Assembly (NCBI GenBank): GCA_047030855.1
Contig: JBKYIJ010000008.1
Coordinates: 248,001 to 312,000 of the forward strand
DNA: 64,000 nt
Source: QVMM01 sp047030855
GTDB lineage: Bacteria > Bacteroidota > Bacteroidia > Bacteroidales > Dysgonomonadaceae
Direction of reading: 5' to 3'
Shown: one piece after another, positions 16,860 through 25,815 of the stretch
How positions within the stretch are numbered: the stretch's first letter is position 1
Layout of the letters: each line of letters opens with the position of its first letter
Translations under genes and position numbers: made by a program
The notes under the pieces: model-generated
Databases searched by the model: none
What the model was told of the DNA's origin: nothing
Seen by the model: the letters and a program-made list of their open reading frames with translations, nothing else

Positions 16860-17050
16860 TACTTGCTGATTTGATTTTCTACACTCAATTCACTCAACCG
16901 ATTGTAATACCCATCATAATTGCCACTATCCTCGTTATGGCTCCAGAACCCGTATCCTCCATTATCTCGTCCTACATATTTCACGGAGATACTCTCACCA
17001 TTACCTGTGTATTGATACACTTTGCCTTCTTGTAAATCTTTTGTTTTCAT
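16859..17050 (-). CDS. Small phage protein (63 aa)
   Basis: Starts MKTKDLQEGKVYQYTGNGES and continues ISVKYVGRDNGGYGFWS, a short beta-rich pattern seen in small phage and ICE proteins of Bacteroidales. It overlaps the upstream HTH gene by four bases, which supports it as translated. Function unknown. Confidence 0.55.
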   Translation of the reverse strand: MKTKDLQEGKVYQYTGNGESISVKYVGRDNGGYGFWSHNEDSGNYDGYYNRLSELSVENQISK

Positions 17051-17244
17051 AGCATTACTTGTTTTTTGTTATTTTCTACGGCTACAATCTCCACACCTCC
17101 ATTTTCCAAAGCCCCCTTGCGGATGCGTAAGCTCAAAAGGCTCTTACTCTCGCCCTTTAAAGCTGCCCTAACAGTCGGATAACTTGTTTTGAATAGCTTT
17201 ACAAGTTTGTCCCTTGTTCCATGTGGTACTATTATTTCATTCAT
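17047..17244 (-). CDS. Small DNA-binding protein, Ner/Cro-like position
   Basis: 65 residues: a conserved-looking RDKLVKLFKTSYPTVRAALK segment has helix-turn-helix spacing (K-L-x-x-x-x-x-x-S-Y-x-T-V-R-x-A-L), followed by SLRIRKGALENGGVEI. It is the first gene of the leftward early operon and is divergent from the repressor, the place where Mu encodes Ner. I infer that it represses the early or repressor promoter. Confidence 0.55.
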   Translation of the reverse strand: MNEIIVPHGTRDKLVKLFKTSYPTVRAALKGESKSLLSLRIRKGALENGGVEIVAVENNKKQVML

Positions 17245-17309
17245 ATCTCAAAAATTAAAAATTTCATTACCTTTATAGGCGTTTTCAATTTGAATCACAT
17301 TGCAATATT

Positions 17310-17358
17310 ACAAAAGATTTCGCCATTTATGCAAGAAAAAGAACAAAAGATTTCGCCA
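17310..17358. promoter_or_regulatory. Direct-repeat operator candidates at the repressor start
   Basis: The 16-bp sequence ACAAAAGATTTCGCCA occurs at 17310-17325 and again at 17343-17358, 33 bp apart, flanking the repressor ATG at 17329. The half-site TTTCGCCA returns within an inverted repeat TGGCGA-AATTTA-TCGCCA at 17480-17497 in the repressor gene. I infer repressor binding sites controlling the divergent early promoter. Confidence 0.5.
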
Positions 17359-17991
17359 ATAAAGAGCAGAATTTTACAATTTGTTGATACTTTGGGTATT
17401 AGCAAACGTGATTTTTATAAGACTATAGAGGTCTCGAGGGGGACATTGGAGTCAAAAACAGGAATAACCGAAGATGTTGTGGCGAAATTTATCGCCAATT
17501 ATCCTGAAGTAAATATAGTATGGTTAATGACTGGCAAAGGAGAGATGATAAAGAAAGGAGACAAGCCTATCTTATCCCCTAAAAAGCCTATTGCTGAAGA
17601 AGAGACCCGTCCTCGCATCCCAATGGATGCAGCCGCTGGCTCGTTGACTGTAGCAGCAGATGGGATTACCATTGATAACTGCGAGCAATTACCGGTAATA
17701 AAAGCCTTTGCACGATATGATTTTACAATTTTTGCACGAGGAGATAGTATGGAGCCTGAATATAACTCAGGCGACGAGCTTGCTTGCATATATATAAGAA
17801 ATAGCAGTTTTATTCAATGGGGACGCATTCATGTGATAGATACCGCACAAGGTATATTAGTTAAACGCATTTTTGATGGTGGGGACTCTATTATATGTAA
17901 GTCCGACAATCCTAATTATCCTGATTTTCGTATTGATAAATCTGAGTTCTATAATGTCGCACTTGTTATAGGAATGATACGACGTTATTAG
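17329..17991 (+). CDS. Phage repressor with S24/LexA-type autoprotease domain
   Basis: I choose the ATG at 17329 (MQEKEQKISPIKSRILQFVD), giving 220 residues; the frame is open further upstream but there crosses the divergent promoter. The N-terminal HTH is LGISKRDFYKTIEVSRGTLE. The C-terminal S24 domain shows the catalytic serine in FARGDSMEPEYNSGD and the lysine in GILVKRIF. The protein should maintain lysogeny and be self-cleaved after DNA damage through RecA. It is divergent from the Ner-like gene, as in Mu-type and lambda-type switches. Confidence 0.88.
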   Translation: MQEKEQKISPIKSRILQFVDTLGISKRDFYKTIEVSRGTLESKTGITEDVVAKFIANYPEVNIVWLMTGKGEMIKKGDKPILSPKKPIAEEETRPRIPMDAAAGSLTVAADGITIDNCEQLPVIKAFARYDFTIFARGDSMEPEYNSGDELACIYIRNSSFIQWGRIHVIDTAQGILVKRIFDGGDSIICKSDNPNYPDFRIDKSEFYNVALVIGMIRRY

Positions 17992-18530
17992 ACGAAATCC
18001 TGAAAATGCACCATTTTATACTACTCTCATAACAACACCTTATATATCAATATGTTGCGTTTTGTTTTTGTGTGTAGTTTTATGCTGTTAGGGGGTATTT
18101 TATTATCAATATTAGCCAAAATCTAAGTAAAAACACGCTATAAGCATACTTCTAAAATGCTAAAAGTAACAGCAATAGGTAACACCATCGGTAACAGCAT
18201 CGTGTATTTTTCGTTATTTTCGCTCCATCCGTTTTTCATGGTTTAAGTAGGCTTTAAACCTCGTTTATTCGGCGTTTAAACAGCGTTTTCTATTTGCTTA
18301 ATATTCTTTTGTGGCTATTTGTGGCGCGGTTTACGGTGTTTTAGGTATATCTACCCACCCGAACAAAAAAAGGAGGCACAAAAGCCCCCAAATTCATTGC
18401 CGCGACAAAGCAAAACTAAACCAAAACAAAGCAGATCGGCACCTTTCGTTTATTTTTACCGTCCGCGCATCATCGCCTCATCCTCTTATAAATAAACAGT
18501 TTAACAAGTTTTACCGTCCGATGCTTCCGG
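17992..18530. other. Non-coding right-hand (repressor-side) end region of the Mu-like prophage
   Basis: About 540 bp without a convincing gene. Two repeat sets stand out: GTAACAGCAATAG/GTAACACCATCG/GTAACAGCATCG in tandem at 18166-18202, and TTTTACCGTCCG at 18454-18465 and 18509-18520. Mu ends carry several transposase-binding sites, so these are candidates. The exact end and its 5-bp target duplication cannot be fixed without the other prophage end, which is outside the window. Confidence 0.55.
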
Positions 18531-21500
18531 TACATCTCGTTTCTTACCCCCTATATACATATTTCGACATTCGAAATTATGATAAAATACTTCGTAATGC
18601 TGATAAAGAAGACGATAAGAAACTGATATCATTATATAAATTTCTGTCTCCTATTCACTTATTAAAACTTCCATTTGCCAATGACTACAACCAATTAAAT
18701 AAAGAATTTTATGCCGAATTGCTGCATATTCTTGGATTGGAGGAGATAAAAGAAAAGTCTCAGAAATTAATTGTTCGGAAATCCAAAGAAAAACGAGACA
18801 ATGGCTCAATCATAGAGAATGCTATTAACGAATTGGATTCGATGGATAAACTATCCAGACTGCCCAATATTAGTCAATATGGCGATACATATGAAGAAAG
18901 GTTGTTTAATGTGGCATTAGATTTGAGTATAACGTGGATCAACCGGGTTTTATTCTTAAAACTGCTCGAATCCCAGATCATAAAATATCATGATAATGAT
19001 AAGGCTTATTCTTTTCTTACTGCTGATAAAATAGAAGGTTATGATGATCTGAACAGTTTATTCTTTCAGATATTAGCCCGCAAGGAAAAAGATAGAAGAG
19101 AAGGAATTCTAAAAGATAGGTTTGCTCATGTCCCTTATTTGAATAGTTCGTTGTTTGAGCAAACAGAATTAGAAGCATATACAATAGCAATCAGCAATTT
19201 ACGGGATAAGGCGAGTGTCAGTTTGTATAGCAAATCCGTATTGAAAGGTAAAGTCGGAAATATCAAAGAATTGAATCCATTGGACTATTTATTAAGATTT
19301 CTTGATGCTTACGATTTTAGTAGCGAAGGCTCGGAAGATATACAAGAAGAAAATAAAACACTGATATCAGCATCTGTACTCGGACTTATCTTTGAAAAAA
19401 TAAACGGATATAAGGATGGCTCTTTTTTTACTCCGAGCTTTATAACCATGTTTATGTGCCATGACACTATAACGAGAACAGTAGTACAAAAATTCAATGA
19501 AATCAAAGGATGGGAGTGTAAGTCCATTAATGATTTGTATAATAAAATAAGTGATATAAAAGAAGCCAATAAAATATTCAATTCGTTGAAAATATGCGAT
19601 ATGGCTGTGGGGTCAGGGCACTATCTCGTATCTTGCCTGAATGAAATGATTGCTTTAAAATCTGAACTTGGAATCCTTGCAGACAGAGATGGCAGGCGAC
19701 TGAAAGATTATAAAATAACAATAGAAAATGATGAGTTGATAATCAGTGATATTGAATTCGGTATTTTTAAATATACGCCGCATAATCACGAAAGCCAGCG
19801 AGTACAGGAAACTTTATTCCATGAAAAACAAACAATTATAGAAAACTGCCTCTTTGGAGTGGATATCAACCCTAATTCAGTAAGAATATGCCAGTTGCGT
19901 TTATGGATTGAGTTATTGAAACATACATATTATAAATCTGGCACAAAAGAACTGGAAACTCTACCAAATATTGATATCAATATAAAATGTGGGAATTCAC
20001 TAATTCATCGTTTTTCACTTGACGAGGACTTAAAGCCTGCACTCAAAACTATTGGTTATACTGTTGCCGATTATCAAAAAACGATTGCTGATTATCACGA
20101 TGCGCATGATAAAGCACAGAAACATGAACTGAATGAGTTGCTTTCAAAGATAAAAAAAGGACTCAGAGTTGAAGTCGGCAAGAATGATAAAATTGTCCGT
20201 ACTTTGCAAAAATGGAAAAAAGATTTGTCCGACTTAACAGCCCCTGATCTGTTTGAACTCTCAGACAAAGAGAAAAAAGCCCTGCAAAAGAAAATAACGG
20301 AAGCACAAAAAAACATTGATAAATGCAATACTATAATTGACGAAATAAAAAATAATAAGAATTTTCAGAATGCATTGGAATGGCGGTTTGAGTTTCCCGA
20401 GGTCTTGGATGACGAAGGAAATTTTGTCGGATTCGATGCTATTATTGGAAATCCGCCTTATATACAGCTTCAATCTTTGGGCGAAATTACGGATGTATAT
20501 AAGCAGATGAATTATCAGACATTTGAAAGAACTGGTGATATTTATTGCTTGTTTTACGAGATGGGAAACAATTTACTTCGCCCCGATCATTATTTGTCGT
20601 TTATCACATCAAACAAGTGGATGCGCGCAGGATATGGAGAAAGCATGCGCAGATATTTCGTTGACGAAACTAACCCTATCCTGTTGATCGATTTTGCAGG
20701 CATGAAAGTCTTTGACGAGGCTACAGTTGATGTAAGTATTATGACTTTTCAAAAATCAGAAAACCAGCATAATACAGAAACCTGCCAAATTAAGGACTAC
20801 AATTCTGATACAATTAAATTGAGCGATTATTTACGACAACATGTTATTAATTCGTCATTCGGGGAAAGTTCTATCACCTCATTTGTTATTTTGTCAGATA
20901 TAGAAAAACGTATCAAGGAGAAAATAGAACGTATCGGAACTCCATTGAAAGACTGGGACATAAATATATATCGAGGTATTCTTACTGGATATAATGAAGC
21001 TTTTATTATTGATGGAAAGACTAAAGATGAACTAATTGAAAAATCTCCTAAAAACGCCGAAATTATACGCCCCATTCTTCGCGGCAGGGACATAAAACGA
21101 TACGGATATGAATTTGCTGACTTGTGGTTGATATGTACTTTTCCATCACTAAAAATAGATATAGAAGATTATCCTGCTATAAAAGAGCATCTTTTATCGT
21201 TCGGATATGATAGATTAAAGCAAACTGGAGAATCTGGAGCTAGAAAAAAGACTAATAATAAATGGTTTGAAACCCAAGATAGCATAAGTTATTGGGACGA
21301 TTTTTCTAAACAAAAAATCGTATGGAAACGGGTAGGCTCAATCTTACGTTTTGGTATTGATTATGATAAGTGTGTTACATTAGATAGTACGTGTTTTGCA
21401 ACGGGAAAACATCTTAGATATTTAACAGGTGTATTGAATTCAAAACTAGGTAATTACATGTTGCAAGATTCACCTAAAACAGGAACAGGAGATTTACTCA

Positions 21501-21700
21501 TAAGTGTACAAGCAATAGAGCCTATCAGAATTCCATATCCTAATTTAGAGTATGAAAAAGATATATCAAATATTGTTGAAAAACTTATTGAAGAAGAGAA
21601 TAATATTGAATATAATAAGCTATTGGATAGTCAAGTATACTCCTTGTATAGCCTTGATAATAAGGAAATTGGTTTTATTGAATCTCAATATAACCAATAA
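18521..21700 (+). CDS. Type IIG restriction-modification protein, 5'-truncated (methyltransferase plus specificity part)
   Basis: From the ATG at 18521 the product has 1,059 residues; an in-frame ATG at 18311 only adds phage-end sequence. Family homology starts around YTYFDIRNYDKILRNADKED. The full-length Bacteroidetes relatives I recall carry about 230 further N-terminal residues with a PD-(D/E)XK nuclease, missing here. Methyltransferase motif I is CDMAVGSGHYL (near 19595-19625) and motif IV GNPPYIQ (near 20446-20466), so adenine methylation looks possible. The target-recognition region spans roughly 20,860-21,700 and contains the 78-bp repeat used for inversion. Likely a nuclease-dead methyltransferase. 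Confidence 0.85.
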   Translation: MLPVHLVSYPLYTYFDIRNYDKILRNADKEDDKKLISLYKFLSPIHLLKLPFANDYNQLNKEFYAELLHILGLEEIKEKSQKLIVRKSKEKRDNGSIIENAINELDSMDKLSRLPNISQYGDTYEERLFNVALDLSITWINRVLFLKLLESQIIKYHDNDKAYSFLTADKIEGYDDLNSLFFQILARKEKDRREGILKDRFAHVPYLNSSLFEQTELEAYTIAISNLRDKASVSLYSKSVLKGKVGNIKELNPLDYLLRFLDAYDFSSEGSEDIQEENKTLISASVLGLIFEKINGYKDGSFFTPSFITMFMCHDTITRTVVQKFNEIKGWECKSINDLYNKISDIKEANKIFNSLKICDMAVGSGHYLVSCLNEMIALKSELGILADRDGRRLKDYKITIENDELIISDIEFGIFKYTPHNHESQRVQETLFHEKQTIIENCLFGVDINPNSVRICQLRLWIELLKHTYYKSGTKELETLPNIDINIKCGNSLIHRFSLDEDLKPALKTIGYTVADYQKTIADYHDAHDKAQKHELNELLSKIKKGLRVEVGKNDKIVRTLQKWKKDLSDLTAPDLFELSDKEKKALQKKITEAQKNIDKCNTIIDEIKNNKNFQNALEWRFEFPEVLDDEGNFVGFDAIIGNPPYIQLQSLGEITDVYKQMNYQTFERTGDIYCLFYEMGNNLLRPDHYLSFITSNKWMRAGYGESMRRYFVDETNPILLIDFAGMKVFDEATVDVSIMTFQKSENQHNTETCQIKDYNSDTIKLSDYLRQHVINSSFGESSITSFVILSDIEKRIKEKIERIGTPLKDWDINIYRGILTGYNEAFIIDGKTKDELIEKSPKNAEIIRPILRGRDIKRYGYEFADLWLICTFPSLKIDIEDYPAIKEHLLSFGYDRLKQTGESGARKKTNNKWFETQDSISYWDDFSKQKIVWKRVGSILRFGIDYDKCVTLDSTCFATGKHLRYLTGVLNSKLGNYMLQDSPKTGTGDLLISVQAIEPIRIPYPNLEYEKDISNIVEKLIEEENNIEYNKLLDSQVYSLYSLDNKEIGFIESQYNQ
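21050..21127 (+). repeat. Inverted repeat (expressed copy) of the specificity switch
   Basis: 78 bp identical to the reverse complement of 22305-22382. It lies within the type IIG coding sequence, encoding the KNAEIIRPILRGRDIKRYGY region. Identity stops at the codons just after EFADLW. The length and perfection, against diverged sequence on both sides, mark it as a recombination site. Confidence 0.92.
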
Positions 21701-22649
21701 TGCCTCTTTCTTCGTTTGTCAATTGATAAAGGTCAAAAATCATTTGATCTATTTCAATTTCTATATCTTTTGTTTCTTTATAATTAGCTTTCAAAATTTG
21801 TATTTGGTTGACTTTTTCACAAAATAAGCGATTTGTATTTTCATTGACAAGAATCACAGGAATTTTATCTAGAAAAATCTTCCTCAACTCTCTTGTTCCA
21901 CCCTGTAATTCAGGGAAGTTATCTAAAAAACAATATTTAAATATGGATGAGTTTAAAAAGGCAGTCAAAAAAGCAATATTGGTACCTGTAATCATGAAAG
22001 ATTTATCATTTTGATAGAATCCACTGTTATCAAGAAAGAATGGTAGAAATTTTGTCATATTAGGATAAATAATTTTTTGTCTAGAAAAATCGTCCATATA
22101 ATTTGCTCCCCACCGTTGTAAAGCATACCATTCATAACGAATTCCAGTTTCTGCCTTATTTCTATTTAGAAGTTGCTCTTTATATTTCAACAAATAATTA
22201 TAAATATCTGGATATTCTTTTTGAAATTCTAATTCTGCTTTTTTTGATGCTCCAACAATAGAAGGATCTTTATGTAAAGGAAAATGCCATGGGATATATA
22301 TCAGCCACAAGTCAGCAAATTCATATCCGTATCGTTTTATGTCCCTGCCGCGAAGAATGGGGCGTATAATTTCGGCGTTTTTTGATGATTTGGCAATTAA
22401 CTCATCCCTTGTTTTACCATCTATGATGAAAGCCTCATTAAAACCAGTCTTTATCCCATAATTTATTTGTATATCCCAATTTTTTAAAGGAATACCTATT
22501 TTTTCAATCTTTTCTTTTATCCTTTTCTCAATATCAGACAAGATCACAAAAGAAGATATTGAGTTTTCATTAAAATCTGAAGAAATTGAGAATTGACTAA
22601 TGTAATCGCTCAACTTTTGCATATAAATATCCTCTATTAAATTAGGCAA
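21675..22649 (-). CDS. Silent inverted alternative target-recognition cassette
   Basis: A leftward 324-residue frame meets the type IIG gene tail-to-tail with a 26-bp overlap. Its N-terminal part (SSFVILSDIEKRIKEKIEKI, PLKNWDIQINYG, EAFIIDGKTRDELI) parallels the type IIG specificity region, then the 78-bp repeat encodes an identical stretch, after which the remaining about 209 residues differ completely from the 190-residue expressed end. No methyltransferase motifs are present. It reads as a stored specificity module that inversion would attach to the methyltransferase. The nominal ATG (22649) may not be used. Confidence 0.85.
   Translation of the reverse strand: MPNLIEDIYMQKLSDYISQFSISSDFNENSISSFVILSDIEKRIKEKIEKIGIPLKNWDIQINYGIKTGFNEAFIIDGKTRDELIAKSSKNAEIIRPILRGRDIKRYGYEFADLWLIYIPWHFPLHKDPSIVGASKKAELEFQKEYPDIYNYLLKYKEQLLNRNKAETGIRYEWYALQRWGANYMDDFSRQKIIYPNMTKFLPFFLDNSGFYQNDKSFMITGTNIAFLTAFLNSSIFKYCFLDNFPELQGGTRELRKIFLDKIPVILVNENTNRLFCEKVNQIQILKANYKETKDIEIEIDQMIFDLYQLTNEERGIIGYIEIQ
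22305..22382 (-). repeat. Inverted repeat (silent copy) of the specificity switch
   Basis: Perfect 78-bp reverse-complement partner of 21050-21127. Recombination between the two would invert the 1,177 bp between them and exchange the 3' ends of the type IIG gene and the silent cassette in frame. Confidence 0.92.
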
Positions 22650-22729
22650 TATTTATTTTATAAAATATGATTAAGTATTTTATTTATACTATTTTTATCG
22701 TAAATAATAGTATAATTTAAATCTATATT

Positions 22730-23326
22730 ATGATATACGGATATATACGAGTAAGCTCAGATAAGCAGACGACAGAAAACCAACATTTTGAGATGTCAAA
22801 TTACTCACGGGATAAAAATATGCCTATCGATGAATGGATTGAAGAGACTATCAGTGGCACAAAGAAAGTTTCAGAACGGGAATTAGGTAAGCTATTGAAT
22901 AAAATGCAGAAAGGTGATATATTAATAGTCACTGAACTCTCTCGTCTTGGGCGCAATCTTATGCAAATTATGAGTATTCTCCATACTTGTATGGAAAAAG
23001 AAATAATGGTTTTTACTATCAAGGAGAGTTATGAACTCGGCAATAACATAAATTCCAAAGTATTAGCTTTTGCCTTTGGACTATCTGCCGAAATCGAACG
23101 CAACCTTATTTCTCAACGGACGAAGGAAGCTCTTGCTCGTAAGCGTGCAGAAGGAATTATTCTCGGTCGCCCAATTGGAAGTAAATCTAAAACTGTCAAG
23201 CTCACAGGAAAAGAAGACGAGATAAAAAGTCTGCTGGACAAAAAAATATCAAAAAGTGCAATTGGTCGTATTCTTGGTGTTCATAGGCTAACAGTTAGTG
23301 CATTTCTTAAAGAGAATAACCTGTAA
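22730..23326 (+). CDS. Serine recombinase / DNA invertase (Pin/Mpi-like)
   Basis: 198 residues of the small serine invertase family. The catalytic serine is in YIRVSSDKQTTENQ (residues 5-18), the arginine-rich helix is in TELSRLGRNLMQI, and ERNLISQRTKEALARKR forms the dimer/E-helix part; a C-terminal HTH (ISKSAIGRILGVHRLTVSAF) binds the crossover site. It lies 80 bp beyond the silent cassette and most likely inverts it. Its promoter region holds an inverted repeat ATACTATT...AATAGTAT (22686-22713), a possible autoregulatory operator. Confidence 0.9.
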   Translation: MIYGYIRVSSDKQTTENQHFEMSNYSRDKNMPIDEWIEETISGTKKVSERELGKLLNKMQKGDILIVTELSRLGRNLMQIMSILHTCMEKEIMVFTIKESYELGNNINSKVLAFAFGLSAEIERNLISQRTKEALARKRAEGIILGRPIGSKSKTVKLTGKEDEIKSLLDKKISKSAIGRILGVHRLTVSAFLKENNL

Positions 23327-23416
23327 TATAATATTAATATATTGAATTTATAATCAGATTGTTTTCTTATTTCTCCTTGCATACAATTTGCACACAAAAA
23401 CTTACTATAAAATGTT

Positions 23417-24790
23417 CTATGCTGAAATTGTATGCTCTGCTAAATAATTCTTTTTTTTATTTTTTATAAAATATATTAGGAATCCCCATGCTATTATTAC
23501 AGAAATCACATCGGCAAATGGCTGTGCCAGCCATATACCATTTACACCCCAGTTGGATGAGAATATTAAAATAGTTGGAATATAAAAAAAACATTGACGG
23601 CTCAGACTCAGGAATATTGTTTTCCACGCTTTTCCCATACTCTGGAAAAACTGGCAAATGATGATTTGAGAACCAACGGGTAGAAAAAATAGCATTGTTA
23701 AGTGAAGACCGTTTGAAGCAATGCTGACTAGTTCTTTATTGCTTGAGAAAGCACTGACAAGTATATTCGGTATCAGTAGGCTCATAACCCAACCCAAACC
23801 GGTCACAACAGTTGCGGATATTATTGACAATTTGAGTACTTGCTGTATCCGATCCATTCGTCCTGCACCGAGATTAAATCCTACAATGGGTTGCATACCA
23901 TGAGCAACCCCCATCACTAACATCGATAATAAAAGAGTGAAGCTGGAAATAATTCCATTTGCACCGACCGCAAGATCACTGCCATACTGCTTTAGTAAGC
24001 GATTGATAATAAGTACTCCAATGCATCCAACAAGCTGCATGCAAAAAGGAGATAGTCCAATGGATAATATTTTCTGAACCAGCTGTTTGCGTAAAGAAAA
24101 ATAGTTTATATGAAAACGCAGTATACTATTTTTATTCATAAAATGGTGGAGTGCATACACAAACCCGACAAACATGGAGAGAACTGTTGCAATAGCAGCA
24201 CCTTGTACACCCATTCTAAAACCAAATATAAAAACAGGATTAAGAATTACGTTCAACCCTGTACCAATCAACATGACCTGCATGGATTTGATCGGATACC
24301 CAGAAGCTCTCATAATAAAGGTTAGAACAAAAGTAATAATAGAGATAAAATTAAACGGAAGGAGAATGTAAAAGTAATCTATGGCATACGCCAATGTTTG
24401 TTCACTTGCCCCAAACCGATATAGTAATTTATCCATGAAAAGAAGGAGAGGTATAGTGGTAAGAACAGCGGAAATAATAGACAATGTAATTGCGTTTCCC
24501 AATACATTTTCAGCCATATCTTTCGCTTTTTTGCCAAGGAAAATAGATATCCATGTCGAAGCTCCAATCCCCACCAACATGGAAAAAGCCTGAATAAATA
24601 AAACAATTGGAAAGGTCAATGTTAGTCCGGAAAGAGCAAAAGGGCCAACTCCCTGACCGACAAAAATCCGGTCTACAATATTATAAAGCGCACTAACCAG
24701 CATTCCAATGATAGCCGGAACTGCGTACGAAAACAATAGGTGCCCGATACGCCCATGTTCAAGCTGAGCCATTTTTTGATTTGGTGTCAT
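23417..24790 (-). CDS. MATE-family multidrug efflux transporter
   Basis: 457 residues with about 12 transmembrane segments. The start GRIGHLLFSYAVPAIIGMLV followed by NIVDRIFVGQGVG and a second-half repeat LVMGVAHGMQPIVGFNLGAG are the duplicated MATE signatures. It exports drugs or metabolites in exchange for Na+ or H+ across the inner membrane. It is divergent in spacing from an AraC-type gene 107 bp upstream in the same direction, which may regulate it. Full length, no damage seen. Confidence 0.9.
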   Translation of the reverse strand: MTPNQKMAQLEHGRIGHLLFSYAVPAIIGMLVSALYNIVDRIFVGQGVGPFALSGLTLTFPIVLFIQAFSMLVGIGASTWISIFLGKKAKDMAENVLGNAITLSIISAVLTTIPLLLFMDKLLYRFGASEQTLAYAIDYFYILLPFNFISIITFVLTFIMRASGYPIKSMQVMLIGTGLNVILNPVFIFGFRMGVQGAAIATVLSMFVGFVYALHHFMNKNSILRFHINYFSLRKQLVQKILSIGLSPFCMQLVGCIGVLIINRLLKQYGSDLAVGANGIISSFTLLLSMLVMGVAHGMQPIVGFNLGAGRMDRIQQVLKLSIISATVVTGLGWVMSLLIPNILVSAFSSNKELVSIASNGLHLTMLFFLPVGSQIIICQFFQSMGKAWKTIFLSLSRQCFFYIPTILIFSSNWGVNGIWLAQPFADVISVIIAWGFLIYFIKNKKKNYLAEHTISA

Positions 24791-24897
24791 ATGATTGATA
24801 TTTATTGATTAAAAGATAGATATGAAATAGTACTACAAAGCGTTACAGCCTTGTTAGACATTATAATTAAAGAAAAGATAATTTAATCTTCAGCTAA

Positions 24898-25815
24898 TTA
24901 TTTAGCTGTAACAGGAATACAAATATCCACAATCCATTTCTTTTCAGGATGCTCTTCGCTATTATTGTGGTAAATCTCGAAAGGGAGGCCGCAGCATTGG
25001 AGACCGTAATCATCTATGAGGCTATACATACATTGCCAAGCACTCTTAAAATCCTGCCGAATGATTTCAAAACGCCCGGTAGCATATTGTCCCTCTTTGA
25101 TAGAGTATGTACTAAATTCCCTATCTGCTTTCACAGGCTTGTCGACAATCAAACATGCGTCTGAAGTAAGTTTTTCTTCATCTGTTACTGCCGGATTGTC
25201 ATGGTAAATTACAGCCAATTTAAAATCCGAGGAGGAAATTAATCCTCTCGGGTAAGCCCACTTCAGTAGTTTTTCAAAAGCAATTCGCAGATTAAAGTAG
25301 GGTCCGTAATGCCTGTGATACACTACATGGGCAGAATCTAATTGTTTCACTTCAAATATGCAATCCATTTTCATATTTCTGATTTGTAATATTTTAGGAT
25401 TGCAAAAATAATCGGAGACAAGTGTATTGGATGGATTGATTTTGCTGTCTGATGTACGATTCTTGCTATTTTCTTGTTTTATTTTACTCCGGTATTCTTC
25501 GGCTGTCATTCCAAAATGGCTTTTGAAGTTGCGGCAAAACACATTCGAGGAATTGAAACCGACTTCGTAAGCAATGTTTGTCACAGACTTAGAATAATCA
25601 TTTATTAGGTATGTTGCAGATAATTCCAATCTTCTGCGGGTAACATATTTTATTGGAGATTCGCCCATGATGGAACTAAATATCCTATGAAAATGATAAG
25701 GTGATAAGTTCGTGAGTCGGGCGAGTATTTTTATATCTAAGGCTTGAGTGATATTGGCAGAAATGTAATCTATAACAATGTTGATTTGTTTGGTATACTT
25801 TTCAGATTCCTGCAT
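24898..25815 (-). CDS. AraC-type regulator with GyrI-like effector domain
   Basis: Starting at the ATG complementary to 25813-25815 (MQESEKYTKQINIVIDYI), 305 residues. The first 110 form two AraC helix-turn-helices (DIKILARLTNLSPYHFHRIF and SVTNIAYEVGFNSSNVFCRN). Residues about 150-305 are a GyrI/SOUL-like small-molecule-binding domain (DSAHVVYHRHYGPYFNLRIA). This Rob/BmrR-type arrangement senses drugs or toxic organics and activates efflux, fitting the MATE gene just downstream. Confidence 0.88.
   Translation of the reverse strand: MQESEKYTKQINIVIDYISANITQALDIKILARLTNLSPYHFHRIFSSIMGESPIKYVTRRRLELSATYLINDYSKSVTNIAYEVGFNSSNVFCRNFKSHFGMTAEEYRSKIKQENSKNRTSDSKINPSNTLVSDYFCNPKILQIRNMKMDCIFEVKQLDSAHVVYHRHYGPYFNLRIAFEKLLKWAYPRGLISSSDFKLAVIYHDNPAVTDEEKLTSDACLIVDKPVKADREFSTYSIKEGQYATGRFEIIRQDFKSAWQCMYSLIDDYGLQCCGLPFEIYHNNSEEHPEKKWIVDICIPVTAK

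Noticed and set aside
17221..17328. Upstream extension of the repressor frame
   Set aside because: It would cover the divergent promoter and overlap the Ner-like gene; the ATG at 17329 gives the usual repressor length.
23721..24371. Rightward frames inside the MATE gene
   Set aside because: Antisense to a full-length transporter with intact signatures.
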